DNA of 64,000 nucleotides, taken from Cyanomargarita calcarea GSE-NOS-MK-12-04C (GTDB lineage: Bacteria > Cyanobacteriota > Cyanobacteriia > Cyanobacteriales > Nostocaceae). The notes beneath the pieces are model-generated. The model ran no database searches and was not told where the DNA came from. It was given only the letters and a program-made list of their open reading frames with translations. The position numbers and the translations under genes are program-made. The stretch lies in assembly GCA_019359595.1 (NCBI GenBank), contig JAHHGZ010000028.1, positions 48,459 through 112,458 of the forward strand, in the 5' to 3' direction. Positions 9,822-19,349 of this stretch are shown here, piece by piece; the first letter of the stretch is position 1, and every line of letters starts with the position of its first letter.

Positions 9822-10021
9822 AACCGCCAAGTACGCCAAGTACGCCAAGTATGCCATAGGCGCTGAACGCCTTCCGTTTCGGTAGAAAGAAAACAGAGAG
9901 ATACAGGTAACCTTGTACTGCTTCGAGATTAGTAGTCTGTCACACAAACTTTGATGGATGAATCAAATTATCAATATTTATTCTCTTCTCTTCCTTGGCG
10001 TACTTGGCGTACTTGGCGGTT
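9822..10021. repeat. Inverted repeat with 28-base arms (MITE-like)
   Basis: The left arm (9822-9849) contains aaccgccaagtacgccaa and the right arm (9994-10021) is its reverse complement (ttggcgtacttggcggtt). Each arm is itself built from a repeated 9-mer, gtacgccaa. The interior of about 144 bases has no ORF. It lies in the 429-base gap before the pfaD-like gene and could fold into a long hairpin. The rest of the gap shows only the RBS region (agagga before the GTG at 10186). Confidence 0.6.
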
Positions 10022-10185
10022 CAATTCTTCCCTCACAAAATTAATGTGGTGGACTACTAACCTCCGATCCCGTGACATCAAGGGCACAAAAACAGACCAA
10101 ATGAGTAATTTAATCTAAAAAAGCAGAAAAACTTATCAACCCAAATTCCTGTTAAAACCTTTCCTATAATTAGAGGATTAAAAAC

Positions 10186-11862
10186 GTGAATGGTTACAAA
10201 GCTATACTGAAGAAAAGCGCCAATAGTCTAAAAACCTCACAATTTTTTCACAACCAAAATCAAGTCTGGCAAGGTTCTTTAGATTCCATATCATTTGATG
10301 AAGAAGGGATAAAACTTAAACTACTGAATATAAATAAACCTTGTTATATTATCAGGTTTGAAGGGCAAATTGGCGTAACCAATGAAGGTTACTTGTACCA
10401 TTCCAATAATGGAAAAATCGGACAGGTAGAAATGCTAATGGCTGTTCCACCACTGCCGATTCAACAATTAGGCGATCCAACTTTCCTAGACTTTCATGGG
10501 GTAAAATATGCATATGCCACTGGTGCGATGGCTCATGGCATTGCTTCTGAGGAACTGGTCATTACTCTAGGGAAACAGAGAATTTTGAGTTCATTTGGTG
10601 CTGGAGGTTTATCTCTTTCCCGTGTCGAAGCAGCCATTAAGCGCATTCAAGAAGCTCTGCCGCAAGGCCCTTATGTTTTTAATTTGCTCCACAGTCCCAA
10701 TGAACCTAGAATTGAACGGGGTGCAGTCGATTTGTATCTCAAATATGATGTCAGAACCCTAGAAGCTTCTGCCTTCATGGATTTAACTGACAACATTGTC
10801 TACTACCGAGCGGCTGGACTAAGTTTGAATCCAGCCAATCAAATTGAAATAAAAAATAAAATAATTGCCAAAATTTCTCGTAGAGAAGTTGCAACGAAAT
10901 TTCTGCAACCGGCTCCTACAAAAATTCTCCGACAACTTGTTGAACAAGGTTTAATCAGTCAATTACAGGCAAGCCTAGCGGAAGAAATTCCAATGGCAGA
11001 CGATATCACTGTAGAAGCTGATTCTGGGGGTCATACAGATAATCGTCCTTTGGTCTGTCTCTTACCTTCTATTTTGGAATTGAGAGATGAAATTCAAAGA
11101 AAATATTGTTATGCCAAACCTGTCCGAATTGGAGTTGCAGGAGGAATTGCAACTCCACAATCAGCATTAGCTGCGTTTATGATGGGTGCTGCTTATATTA
11201 TGACCGGCTCTATTAACCAGTCCTGCATTGAAGCCGGGACTTCTGAATATACTAAACAATTGCTTGCTCAAGCCGAGATGGCTGACGTGATGATGGCTCC
11301 GGCAGCAGATATGTTTGAAATGGGGGTAAAACTTCAAGTCCTCAAAAGAGGGACTCTTTTTGGGCTACGGGCACAAAAATTGTTTGATTTATACAAAACC
11401 TATGACTCAATTGAAGACATTCCCCTGGAAGAAAGGGAAAAATTAGAAAAACAAATTTTTAAAAAAAGTCTGGAAACCGTCTGGGAGGATACTACAGCTT
11501 ATTTGTCACAACAAAGCCCCGAGAAATTAATTAGGGCTGCTAAGAATCCGAAACTGAAGATGGCTCTCATTTTCCGCTGGTATCTCGGATTGTCGTCCCG
11601 CTGGTCTAACTCTGGAGAAAAAGGTCGGGAAATTGATTATCAAATCTGGTGTGGACCTGCGATGGGCAGTTTTAATGACTGGGTGAGGGGTTCTTACATG
11701 GCTGAACAGAACAATCGGAAAGTCGTGGATGTTGCGAACCACATAATGACCGGAGCCACATTTTTATACCGAATGCAAAGTTTAAAAATCCAGGGGCTAC
11801 AAGTACCAATTCAATTGGGCCAATACCGTCCAATCCCACTGACATCGGAGGTATCAAAATGA
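10186..11862 (+). CDS. pfaD: PfaD-family trans-acting enoyl reductase (FMN/nitronate monooxygenase fold)
   Basis: The 558-residue protein belongs to the PfaD family, flavin-dependent TIM-barrel reductases that act in trans on enoyl-ACP intermediates of PUFA synthases and trans-AT PKSs. Typical stretches are the N-terminal FDFHGVKY-like region (LDFHGVKYAYATGAMA), SFGAGGLSLS, the substrate/FMN region DSGGHTDNRP, GGIATPQSALAAFMMGAA, and the C-terminal MAPAADMFEMG. The start is GTG with AGAGGA eight bases upstream. The stop overlaps the next start by four bases (ATGA), showing translational coupling with the ACP gene. Since no ER domain is seen in the synthase genes here, this enzyme is the likely source of fully saturated units in the chain. 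Confidence 0.88.
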   Translation: MNGYKAILKKSANSLKTSQFFHNQNQVWQGSLDSISFDEEGIKLKLLNINKPCYIIRFEGQIGVTNEGYLYHSNNGKIGQVEMLMAVPPLPIQQLGDPTFLDFHGVKYAYATGAMAHGIASEELVITLGKQRILSSFGAGGLSLSRVEAAIKRIQEALPQGPYVFNLLHSPNEPRIERGAVDLYLKYDVRTLEASAFMDLTDNIVYYRAAGLSLNPANQIEIKNKIIAKISRREVATKFLQPAPTKILRQLVEQGLISQLQASLAEEIPMADDITVEADSGGHTDNRPLVCLLPSILELRDEIQRKYCYAKPVRIGVAGGIATPQSALAAFMMGAAYIMTGSINQSCIEAGTSEYTKQLLAQAEMADVMMAPAADMFEMGVKLQVLKRGTLFGLRAQKLFDLYKTYDSIEDIPLEEREKLEKQIFKKSLETVWEDTTAYLSQQSPEKLIRAAKNPKLKMALIFRWYLGLSSRWSNSGEKGREIDYQIWCGPAMGSFNDWVRGSYMAEQNNRKVVDVANHIMTGATFLYRMQSLKIQGLQVPIQLGQYRPIPLTSEVSK

Positions 11863-12161
11863 GTTTTGAGCCTGTTACGGTATCTTGGACTGCTGAAGCT
11901 ATTCAAGCCTGGATAGTTTCCCTGCTTGCCGAAAAGTTGGACATCAATCCCAACGACATAGATGTTGAGGCACCTTTTCAAAGCTTCGACCTAAATTCAG
12001 TCGATGCAATGGTTATTTTGAGCAAATTGGAGAAGAGGCTTGGATATCCCTTGTCTCCGACCTTAGTGTGGAACTATCCCACGATTGAATTGCTGTCTCA
12101 GCGTCTAGCTCAGGAGGCTGATAGTTTGGAGTCCGTCTCCTTAGTTGATGCGGAGGCTTAA
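11859..12161 (+). CDS. Free-standing acyl carrier protein
   Basis: The 100-residue single-domain carrier has its phosphopantetheine site at FDLNSVDAM (Ser47), with Asn rather than Asp/Gly-Asp directly before the Ser. It is followed by the helix VILSKLEKRLGYPL and the end LVWNYPTIELLSQRLAQE. It is clearly paralogous to the ACP at 28589. Both genes have almost the same start context (atcggaggtat, then caaaATGAG). Its start overlaps the pfaD stop, and its stop is two bases before the next PKS gene, so the three form one translational unit. It probably carries the chain between the iterative synthase and the KS-AT-ACP-TE protein. Confidence 0.85.
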   Translation: MSFEPVTVSWTAEAIQAWIVSLLAEKLDINPNDIDVEAPFQSFDLNSVDAMVILSKLEKRLGYPLSPTLVWNYPTIELLSQRLAQEADSLESVSLVDAEA

Positions 12162-12163
12162 AG

Positions 12164-15100
12164 ATGGAACCAATTGCAATTATTGGCATGAGTTGTCGCT
12201 TTCCTGGTGCCAAGAACCCAGAGAAGTTTTGGCAGATGATGTCTGATGGGGTGGATGCGATTACTGAGATACCTCCAGACCGTTGGGATGTAGACAGGTT
12301 CTACGACTCGAAACTTGCTCAGGGGAAGATGAATACTCGTTGGGGCGGCTTTTTGGAACAAGTGGATCAATTTGACCCCCATTTCTTCGGAATCGCACCC
12401 CGTGAGGCGATGTACATAGACCCTCAGCAACGGCTTTTACTTGAGGTGGGTTGGGAGGCCCTGGAGGATGCCGGACAGGTAATAGAACAGCTCGCCCGCA
12501 GTAGTACAGGGGTGTTTGTTGGTATCTCCTGCAACGATTATCATCAACATTGTCGAGAGGGTTACAGCGAAATTAATCCCTACATGGCTACAGGGAATGC
12601 TTTTAGTATCGCAGCTAACCGCCTCTCATATATGTTTGATCTGAGGGGACCGAGTATGGCAATTGATACTGCCTGTTCCTCGTCATTAGTTGCCGTGCAT
12701 CTTGCGTGTCAGAGTTTACGCAGTGGAGAGTCTAACCTGGTCTTGGCAGGTGGTGTAAATCTGCTTCTGTCTCCCGAATTAACTATCATCCTTTCCCAAG
12801 CTCAGATGATGTCTCCCGATGGGCGATGTAAGACGTTTGATGCCAGCGCCAACGGTTATGTCCGGGGGGAAGGTTGCGGTATAGTAGTTCTCAAACGTCT
12901 GTCGGATGCGAAAAGGGATAAGGATAAGATTATTGCCCTGATCAAGGGTTCAGCCATTAACCAGGATGGTCGCAGCTATGGGCTTACCGCTCCCAATGGC
13001 CCCTCCCAGGAAGCACTCATCCGCCAAGCCTTGGGGAACGCCAAAGTCGCAGCATCTCAAATTGGCTATGTCGAAGTTCATGGCACAGGCACTTCCTTGG
13101 GAGATCCAATTGAAGCGGAAGCCTTGGGAACTGTATTGTCTGAAGGTCGCCCTCCTGGTAACCGTTGTGCTGTGGGTTCGGTCAAAACTAACATCGGTCA
13201 TTTAGAGTCAGCGGCTGGCATTGCCGGTCTGATTAAGGTGGCGCTAATGTTACAGCACCGAAAAATACCAGCAAGTCTGCATTTCCAAAAACCGAATCCT
13301 TATATCCCCTTTGACAAACTTCCTCTGAAGGTGCAACAGACTCTGGAACCCTGGTCTGATAATGGCGAGGCTGCTTTGGCTGGAGTTAGTTCCTTCGGTT
13401 TTGGCGGCACCAACTCCCACATCATCCTAGAAGAATTTTCCCCTCTTGAAGCTAGGCAAGGGAGCGGGGAGCCAGGGAGCAGGGGGACAAATACAGAATC
13501 AGATTCGACCCGGATCGCAAAGTTGCACCCAACCAAGAACGGTATAGATGGGGACTTAAACCGCAAGCGGCACATAGGCATTCCCCCTGCTCCCCTGCCT
13601 CTTCTACTACCACTTTCTGCCCGTAGCCCAGAAGCTCTGCGATCGCTCGCTAAAAAGTATCAGGAATTTTTTGCTAACACCACAGTATCTCTAGAAGATA
13701 TCTGTTACACTGCTAGCATACGGCGCAGTCACAATGACCACCGTCTAAGCCTAGTATTTCACAACCGTGACGAACTAACCAAATCCTTAAATGGGTTTTT
13801 GCTATTTGGAGCTATTCCTGGTTTATCTTCCGGTCACAAACAACGCAACCACCACCAAAAGCTAGTTTTTGTCTTTTCGGGTCAAGGACCGCAATGGTGG
13901 GCGATGGGACGCGAATTGTTATCCTCTGAAAGGGTTTTTCGAGCGACCCTAGAACAGTGTGACGCTCTACTAGCTCCACTAGCTAGCTGGTCACTGATGG
14001 AGGAACTAACCGCTGATGAATCCCAGTCCCGTTTGGGAGAAACAGAGATTGCCCAACCAGCCATTTTTGCTTTGCAAGTTGCTCTAGCAGCTTTGTGGCG
14101 CTCTTGGGGAGTAGAACCTAGTGCCATTGTCGGACACAGCCTTGGAGAAGTCGCTGCCGCTTATGTCGCTGGGGCACTTAGCTTGCAAGATGCGGTGCGA
14201 GTTGTCTTCCACCGGGGTCGCCTAATGCAGCAGGGGATGGGTCTAGGGAAGATGGCGGCAGTTCCTTTGTCAGCCTTGGAAGTAGAGGATCTGTTGGCGT
14301 CTTATGCAGGCCGTCTGTCCATTGCTGCCATCAACAGTCCCACCTCCATTGTTTTATCTGGGGAGGCTGCCGCACTGGAGGAAGTGATTCAATCCCTTGA
14401 GGAACGGCAAATTTTCTCTAAGTTTCTGCCAGTCAATTATGCTTTCCACAGCCCTCAGATGGAGCCATATCAAGACGAATATATGCGATCGCTCCAGGGA
14501 ATCAATCCGCAAGCGGCATCAATCCCGATTATTTCCACAATTACAGGTAAGGCACAGGATGGTCGAGAGTTTAATTCTGACTATTGGAGACGCAGCATTC
14601 GGGAACCAGTACAATTTGCCGCAGCAATAGAGCAACTTGGAAAGACCAAGCACGACCTATTTATAGAATTGAGTCCCCACCCAGTTCTGGCAATGAACAT
14701 CTCCCAATGTCTGCGGGCTAGCTCTGGGGAGGGAGTTGTGCTACCTTCTCTACGACGACAGGAAGCAGAGAAGTTTGTCATGTTGCATTCTCTCGGTTCC
14801 CTATATACGTTAGGCTACCCAATAAAATGGCATAAGTTCTATCCCAAAGGAGGAAGGTGTGTGTCCTTACCTTCCTATCCCTGGCAGCGAGAACGTTACT
14901 GGGTGGGAAAAGAGAATGTTTCAGTATCTGTTTCTTCCTCTTTTGCTGTTTCTTCCGTCAATGTTACCGAATTAGAATTAGAGTTTAGTATCACTAAAGC
15001 TCAGTTTTTGGCTGCACAACCACAAGAGCGTCAGCAGTTGCTGGAGTCTTATCTAAGGGCACTTTTAGCCAAAGTGATGGGGTTGTCTGCCGCTAAAGTG

Positions 15101-16045
15101 GACTTGGATGTGCCTCTTTATAGCCTGGGACTCGACTCGTTGATGGCTATTGAACTGAAGAAACGGATTGAAAAAGACTTAGAAGTATTTATTGCTCTAG
15201 AGTATTTCGTTGGTCTTAATGTTGCTCAGTTTGTCCAGCAGCTTATCTTGCTAATCGAGGGGAAAGCTTTGCCAGAACCACAAGAGGAGGTTTCTCAACC
15301 CAATCTCTGGTTTAGCCGCAAGCAGCCAAATCCACGAGCTTGCTTGCGTCTATTCTGCTTTTCCTATGCTGGAGGTGGTGCTTCAATCTTTAATTCTTGG
15401 TCAAAAGAGCTACCACCAGAGATAGAAGTTTGCCCGATTCAGTTACCTGGGAGAGAAGAGCGATTGGGGGAATCTCCCTTTACTCGTCTAGCACCGCTAA
15501 TTCAGACCCTAGTTCCGCTTATAAGTCCTTATCTAGATATTTCCTTTGCCTTTTTCGGTCACAGTTTAGGAGCGTTAATCAGCTTTGAACTAGCTCGTGA
15601 ACTCCGCAGACAAAATTTGCCCTCCCCGATTCACTTATTTGTTTCCGCAAGCCGCGCACCTCATATACTCGATCTGGATTTACCAATTCATCGACTGCCC
15701 GATTCTAAGTTTTTGGAGTCACTGCGTCGCCTCAATGGTACCCCGGAAGAGGTTTTACAAAATCCGGAAGTGATGCAGTTGTTTTTGCCTGCTCTGCGAG
15801 CAGACTTTGCGATTCTAGAAACCTACTTTTATGCCACCGAGGAGCGGCTTAATTGTCCAATCTCGGCATTTGGAGGAATAAAGGACAACATAGTCAGTCA
15901 AACAGAACTTGCTGCCTGGTGCGATCAAACCGATGGAGACTTCCGGGTGGCAATGTTTCCCGGTGACCATTTCTTTTTGCACGCCAATCGTCAGCAACTT
16001 TTACAGGCGATCGCTCAGGAAATTCAGAAGCCCGTACTCAAGTAA
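12164..16045 (+). CDS. Type I polyketide synthase module KS-AT-ACP-TE
   Basis: The 1293-residue protein has a complete, apparently active KS (DTACSSS with Cys171, [22 protein letters not shown]). Its AT contains GQGPQWW and GHSLGE with Ser659. The specificity motif is YAFH, between the malonyl (HAFH) and methylmalonyl (YASH) forms, so the extender is uncertain. The ACP is at 960-1030 (GLDSLMA, Ser992). A thioesterase of the type II/GrsT kind is fused at the C-terminus (SYAGGGAS, oxyanion region, GHSLGA with Ser1134, GDHFFLH). There is no KR, DH or ER, so one condensation would leave a beta-keto group, which suits later aromatic ring formation. GGAGG lies 8 bases before the ATG. A Gly/Ser-rich loop follows the KS (about 425-470). 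Confidence 0.92.
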   Translation: MEPIAIIGMSCRFPGAKNPEKFWQMMSDGVDAITEIPPDRWDVDRFYDSKLAQGKMNTRWGGFLEQVDQFDPHFFGIAPREAMYIDPQQRLLLEVGWEALEDAGQVIEQLARSSTGVFVGISCNDYHQHCREGYSEINPYMATGNAFSIAANRLSYMFDLRGPSMAIDTACSSSLVAVHLACQSLRSGESNLVLAGGVNLLLSPELTIILSQAQMMSPDGRCKTFDASANGYVRGEGCGIVVLKRLSDAKRDKDKIIALIKGSAINQDGRSYGLTAPNGPSQEALIRQALGNAKVAASQIGYVEVHGTGTSLGDPIEAEALGTVLSEGRPPGNRCAVGSVKTNIGHLESAAGIAGLIKVALMLQHRKIPASLHFQKPNPYIPFDKLPLKVQQTLEPWSDNGEAALAGVSSFGFGGTNSHIILEEFSPLEARQGSGEPGSRGTNTESDSTRIAKLHPTKNGIDGDLNRKRHIGIPPAPLPLLLPLSARSPEALRSLAKKYQEFFANTTVSLEDICYTASIRRSHNDHRLSLVFHNRDELTKSLNGFLLFGAIPGLSSGHKQRNHHQKLVFVFSGQGPQWWAMGRELLSSERVFRATLEQCDALLAPLASWSLMEELTADESQSRLGETEIAQPAIFALQVALAALWRSWGVEPSAIVGHSLGEVAAAYVAGALSLQDAVRVVFHRGRLMQQGMGLGKMAAVPLSALEVEDLLASYAGRLSIAAINSPTSIVLSGEAAALEEVIQSLEERQIFSKFLPVNYAFHSPQMEPYQDEYMRSLQGINPQAASIPIISTITGKAQDGREFNSDYWRRSIREPVQFAAAIEQLGKTKHDLFIELSPHPVLAMNISQCLRASSGEGVVLPSLRRQEAEKFVMLHSLGSLYTLGYPIKWHKFYPKGGRCVSLPSYPWQRERYWVGKENVSVSVSSSFAVSSVNVTELELEFSITKAQFLAAQPQERQQLLESYLRALLAKVMGLSAAKVDLDVPLYSLGLDSLMAIELKKRIEKDLEVFIALEYFVGLNVAQFVQQLILLIEGKALPEPQEEVSQPNLWFSRKQPNPRACLRLFCFSYAGGGASIFNSWSKELPPEIEVCPIQLPGREERLGESPFTRLAPLIQTLVPLISPYLDISFAFFGHSLGALISFELARELRRQNLPSPIHLFVSASRAPHILDLDLPIHRLPDSKFLESLRRLNGTPEEVLQNPEVMQLFLPALRADFAILETYFYATEERLNCPISAFGGIKDNIVSQTELAAWCDQTDGDFRVAMFPGDHFFLHANRQQLLQAIAQEIQKPVLK

Positions 16046-16099
16046 CAATAATAAAAATCATTATCCGGGAGCAGAGGGTTTAATACCCCGACTTATTCA

Positions 16100-16251
16100 G
16101 GTCTTTCGTTTTGAGTTGATGTCCCAATCCCCATCTTCCTTCTTCCTTCTTCCTTCTTCCTTCTTCCTTCATTATGGTCTTTCGTTTTGAGTTGATGTCC
16201 CAATCCCCATCTTCCTTCTTCCTTCTTCCTTCTTCCTTCTTCCTTCATTAT
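16100..16251. repeat. 76-base tandem duplication ending in the start codon of the type III PKS gene
   Basis: Two head-to-tail copies (16100-16175 and 16176-16251) each contain ggtctttcgttttgagttga, then cccaatccccat, a run of 7-mers (ccttctt) and cattat. The second copy runs directly into the ATG at 16250, so the first codons of the gene (ATGGTCTTT) match the repeat unit. The sequence just before the start is all pyrimidine, with no Shine-Dalgarno motif. Confidence 0.8.
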
Positions 16252-17374
16252 GGTCTTTATCGCTGCTACTTCAACTAACTTCCCCCCCCACTATTACAGT
16301 CAGGAAGTACTAGCCACAGCCCTACGCAAATACTGCATGGCTATGGATCTGGATTTTGATCTAGATTTGATTGACCGCTTTTTTAGCAATTGTAAAATTA
16401 ACGGTCGTTATTTTAGCTTGCCACTTGACACCTTCTATGATATGCCCGGTAATGCCGTGCAAAGTCGTGTAACTACAGAAGCCGCCCTCAATCTCTTTGA
16501 AGGAGCCGTGGAGAAGTTGCTGCAAAAGGTTCAACTCCACCCTAAAGATGTTGCACTACTTGCCTCCGTATCGCTCGTCATCGCTATTCCTTCCCTTGAA
16601 GCCCAGTTGATGAACAGGATTCCGTTTTCGCCGAATGTGAAGCGGTTACCAATGTTTGGATATGGTTGTATGGGTGGGGCAGCAGGGGTAGCTCGAATCG
16701 CTGATTACCTAGAAGGTCACCCCACCGAAGCAGCAATTATGTTTGTTGGCGAGATTAGCTCATCTCTCTGGCAAGGTTACCTGCAATTGGATATGCAAGC
16801 ATTGGTTAATCAATTGCCAGACAATCCAGGCGTCTACAACGATATAATTTCCAATATCGTTACAGCAGGGCTGTTCGGCGATGGTGCAACAGCAGTTTTG
16901 CTGGTTGGTCGCGACCATCCTTTAGCCCAACCTGGACAACCTCGGGTGGTCGATAGCAGGTCAATGTTGATTCCCAATACCGAACACCTAATGGGGATGA
17001 ATATTGTTGACACAGGCTTGAGAAATATCCTCAGACCTGAGGTGCCGGACTTTGCCAAAGATGGACTGCGAAAACTGATCGATCCATTCCTGGCAGATCA
17101 TAATCTATCTATAGATCAAATATCTCGCTGGATTGTGCATCCCGGCGGCCCCAAGGTGCTTCAGGGTATACAAGAAGAGTTAGGCCTTGCTCCAGAAACA
17201 CTACAACTCAGTTGGGATGCTTTAGCACAGATTGGCAATATTTCATCAGGCACAGTAATCTATATGCTTAACGAACTCTTAACTACACAAGAACCGCCTC
17301 CACCGGGTACTTATGGCTTGATGATAGCGATGGGACCTGGCTTATCAGAAGAGGTTATTCTCTTGCAATGGTAA
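16250..17374 (+). CDS. Type III polyketide synthase (alkylresorcinol/alkylpyrone synthase-like)
   Basis: The 374-residue protein has a chalcone-synthase fold. The triad is readable: Cys140 in FGYGCMGGAAG, His297 in WIVHPGGPKVL and Asn330 in GNISSGTV. FGDGATAVLL is also typical. Bacterial members with a long acyl pocket extend a fatty acyl starter with malonyl-CoA and cyclise it to alkylresorcinols or alkylpyrones; CylI in cylindrocyclophane biosynthesis is one. The next gene is an isoprenylcysteine-methyltransferase-like enzyme, a common partner (BpsA/BpsB, SrsA/SrsB). The start is set by conserved N-terminal residues (FPPHYYSQ), though no RBS is visible in the pyrimidine-rich repeat upstream. 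The ring type cannot be decided from sequence. Confidence 0.87.
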   Translation: MVFIAATSTNFPPHYYSQEVLATALRKYCMAMDLDFDLDLIDRFFSNCKINGRYFSLPLDTFYDMPGNAVQSRVTTEAALNLFEGAVEKLLQKVQLHPKDVALLASVSLVIAIPSLEAQLMNRIPFSPNVKRLPMFGYGCMGGAAGVARIADYLEGHPTEAAIMFVGEISSSLWQGYLQLDMQALVNQLPDNPGVYNDIISNIVTAGLFGDGATAVLLVGRDHPLAQPGQPRVVDSRSMLIPNTEHLMGMNIVDTGLRNILRPEVPDFAKDGLRKLIDPFLADHNLSIDQISRWIVHPGGPKVLQGIQEELGLAPETLQLSWDALAQIGNISSGTVIYMLNELLTTQEPPPPGTYGLMIAMGPGLSEEVILLQW

Positions 17375-17409
17375 TACCATTTTTCGCTCTTGGTATGTTG
17401 AAAACCTTA

Positions 17410-17490
17410 TAGCGGTTGCCATCCGGATGAGGTACAGGTTTATCTGCGTCCTACCCTCCGGGAAGCCGAAACGGCTACTGCGGTTTTTAA
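17410..17490. repeat. Second copy of the dispersed repeat at 5250-5343
   Basis: It shares agcggttgccatccggatga, gtacaggttt, ctaccctcc and cggctactgcggtttttaa with the copy after the first PKS gene, but is about 13 bases shorter in the middle. It lies directly after the type III PKS gene and might form a structured 3' end. Confidence 0.6.
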
Positions 17491-17618
17491 TCTCTTATTT
17501 CTTCGTACCCTGCATGTTAGAGAGAAAAGAGGTAATTTTAGACCGGAAGGGGAGCAATCATCCGAACTTGACATAACGCAGAGAAAAACTGTCTAGAGTA
17601 TTTTAGGAGGATGTACAA

Positions 17619-18200
17619 ATGTTGACAACTAAAGTAATTTTCCTAGGGATTATTACGTCTATTTTGCTTCAGCGAGTCTTGGAAATGCGCCTGAGCCAGG
17701 GGAATGAAGCTCGGATTATTGCACAAGGAGGACGCGAGCATGCGCCAGAACACTTCTGGGTGATGAAATTACTGCATGCAAGCTGGATTTTTGCGATGGG
17801 GATAGAAGTATTCTGGTTAGACCGTCCCTTTATTCCAGGATTGGCAGTCGTTGGATTCATTGGATTGCTCGTAGGGCAGAGCCTGCGTTACGCGGCAATT
17901 TTGACACTAGGTAATCGCTGGACTGTGCGAGTGATGACTCTGCCCAATGCCCCAGCCGTTAATCAAGGTATATACCGTTATGTGCGCCATCCTAACTATC
18001 TCGGAGTCATTCTGGAGATTGCCGCAGTTCCTTTGATTCATACAGCTTATATTACGTCAATTTTCTTTACCCTCGCCAATGCTTTATTACTGCTCACACG
18101 CATCCGGTCTGAGGAACGGGCTTTGAGCGAAGAGAATAATTATTCTCAAGTCTTTGCAGAGCGACCTCGCTTTATCCCCAAAAGCGAACCAATGGCTTGA
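17619..18200 (+). CDS. Isoprenylcysteine carboxyl methyltransferase-like membrane O-methyltransferase
   Basis: The 193-residue integral membrane protein has about four to five hydrophobic segments and the ICMT signature RHPNYLG (near residue 122) followed by RIRSEERAL near 165. Small ICMT-like enzymes are regular partners of bacterial type III PKSs (BpsB, SrsB), where they O-methylate alkylpyrones or alkylresorcinols in the membrane. The position directly after the type III PKS strongly suggests the same role. A perfect AGGAGG lies eight bases before the ATG, unlike the PKS gene. A GAAGGAA heptamer run follows the stop at about 18201-18222. Confidence 0.85.
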   Translation: MLTTKVIFLGIITSILLQRVLEMRLSQGNEARIIAQGGREHAPEHFWVMKLLHASWIFAMGIEVFWLDRPFIPGLAVVGFIGLLVGQSLRYAAILTLGNRWTVRVMTLPNAPAVNQGIYRYVRHPNYLGVILEIAAVPLIHTAYITSIFFTLANALLLLTRIRSEERALSEENNYSQVFAERPRFIPKSEPMA

Positions 18201-18335
18201 AGAAGGAAGAAGGAAGAAGGAGGAGATTTGATTTATATATGGGGATACAAGACCCCCTGCTCCCGGATAGATAAGAAAATTCGGCGTTGCTAAATCCAGA
18301 TATAAATTTACCTCACGCAATCGGGCAAAGAGTGT

Positions 18336-19349
18336 ATGAGCCTAAAAAACAAAACTCTTTTGATTACTGGAATCGGCCATTTTATCTCACTGCGGGTGGC
18401 AGAAATCGCTGTACAGCAGGGGATGAAGGTGCACGGGCTAGAATCTTCGGCAGAAAAAGCTAGGAAGGCAGAAGAGCTTGGAGCTACGGTTTTTGTGGGT
18501 AGCACTAACTCGGAGATGGCATTAGAAAAAGCCTGCGAGGGTGTAGATATTGTTTTTCACGCAGCATCTTTTAATGAAGCGGGTGGTTCTATAGATATCT
18601 TTCGCACGGTGAACGTGGACGGAACAGTCAAGACAGCCACAGCAGCGAAGAAAGCAGGTGTAAAAACCTTTGTCCACCTCTCTAGTGTTCTAGTCTATGG
18701 CTTCCGGTTTCCAAACAATATAACGGAAACAGGACCTCTCCGTGGCGAGAACAATCCTTACTGCCAAACGAAAATAGAGAGCGAAAAGGAAATCTTAAAG
18801 TTTAACAATCCAAGCGATTTTGGAGTGATTTTAATTCGAGCGGGGGATGTGTATGGTCCGGATGCCGATGCTTGGGTAGTCCGTCCCCTGGAAATAATGC
18901 GAAAAAAAAAGTTTGTCCTCATAGATGGAGGTCGTGGGATTTGCAACCATGTCTACGTGGATAATCTCATAGACGGAATTTTTCTCGCTATGGAAAAAGA
19001 GACATACGGTGAAGCTTTCAATATCACCGATGGCTGCCAAACTACATGGAAAGAATATTACACGCGACTGGCAGAAATTGGCGATCGCTCTCAACCCGTT
19101 ATTTCTGTGCCAGCCCTAGTCGCAAAAACTGCCATCCGGCAACAGGGTAAAAACGCTGAATTGCTACCCGAATCGATTGATTTCATTACTCGAACCCATA
19201 CCTACTCTATTGAAAAGGCGCGGTGTGTTCTAGGCTACGAACCACGAATTACTTTGGATGAAGGTATGGCAAGAACGCGAAAGTGGTTGCAAAACAATCA
19301 TGTTTTCAATGAAATGCCCTCAAGAAATTACCAAAATCAAAATGTATGA
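18336..19349 (+). CDS. Extended SDR / 3beta-HSD-like protein with altered nucleotide-binding glycines
   Basis: The 337-residue protein of the NAD-dependent epimerase/3beta-hydroxysteroid dehydrogenase family is collinear with the protein at 32523. The catalytic YxxxK is present (Tyr142, Lys146 in PYCQTK), as is the Ser pair at 116-117 (HLSSVLVYG). The glycine-rich loop that binds the dinucleotide reads GIGHFIS (12-18), while the paralogue has GIGGFIG; two of the three Gly residues have become His15 and Ser18. It may have lost or changed cofactor binding. A reductase of this type could process a keto group of the polyketide. Its stop overlaps the darA-like start by four bases, so the two are co-translated. 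Confidence 0.8.
   Translation: MSLKNKTLLITGIGHFISLRVAEIAVQQGMKVHGLESSAEKARKAEELGATVFVGSTNSEMALEKACEGVDIVFHAASFNEAGGSIDIFRTVNVDGTVKTATAAKKAGVKTFVHLSSVLVYGFRFPNNITETGPLRGENNPYCQTKIESEKEILKFNNPSDFGVILIRAGDVYGPDADAWVVRPLEIMRKKKFVLIDGGRGICNHVYVDNLIDGIFLAMEKETYGEAFNITDGCQTTWKEYYTRLAEIGDRSQPVISVPALVAKTAIRQQGKNAELLPESIDFITRTHTYSIEKARCVLGYEPRITLDEGMARTRKWLQNNHVFNEMPSRNYQNQNV

Noticed and set aside
15909..16190. 93-codon frame overlapping the PKS end
   Set aside because: It is out of frame with the TE domain and ends in repeat-derived SSFFLLP residues.
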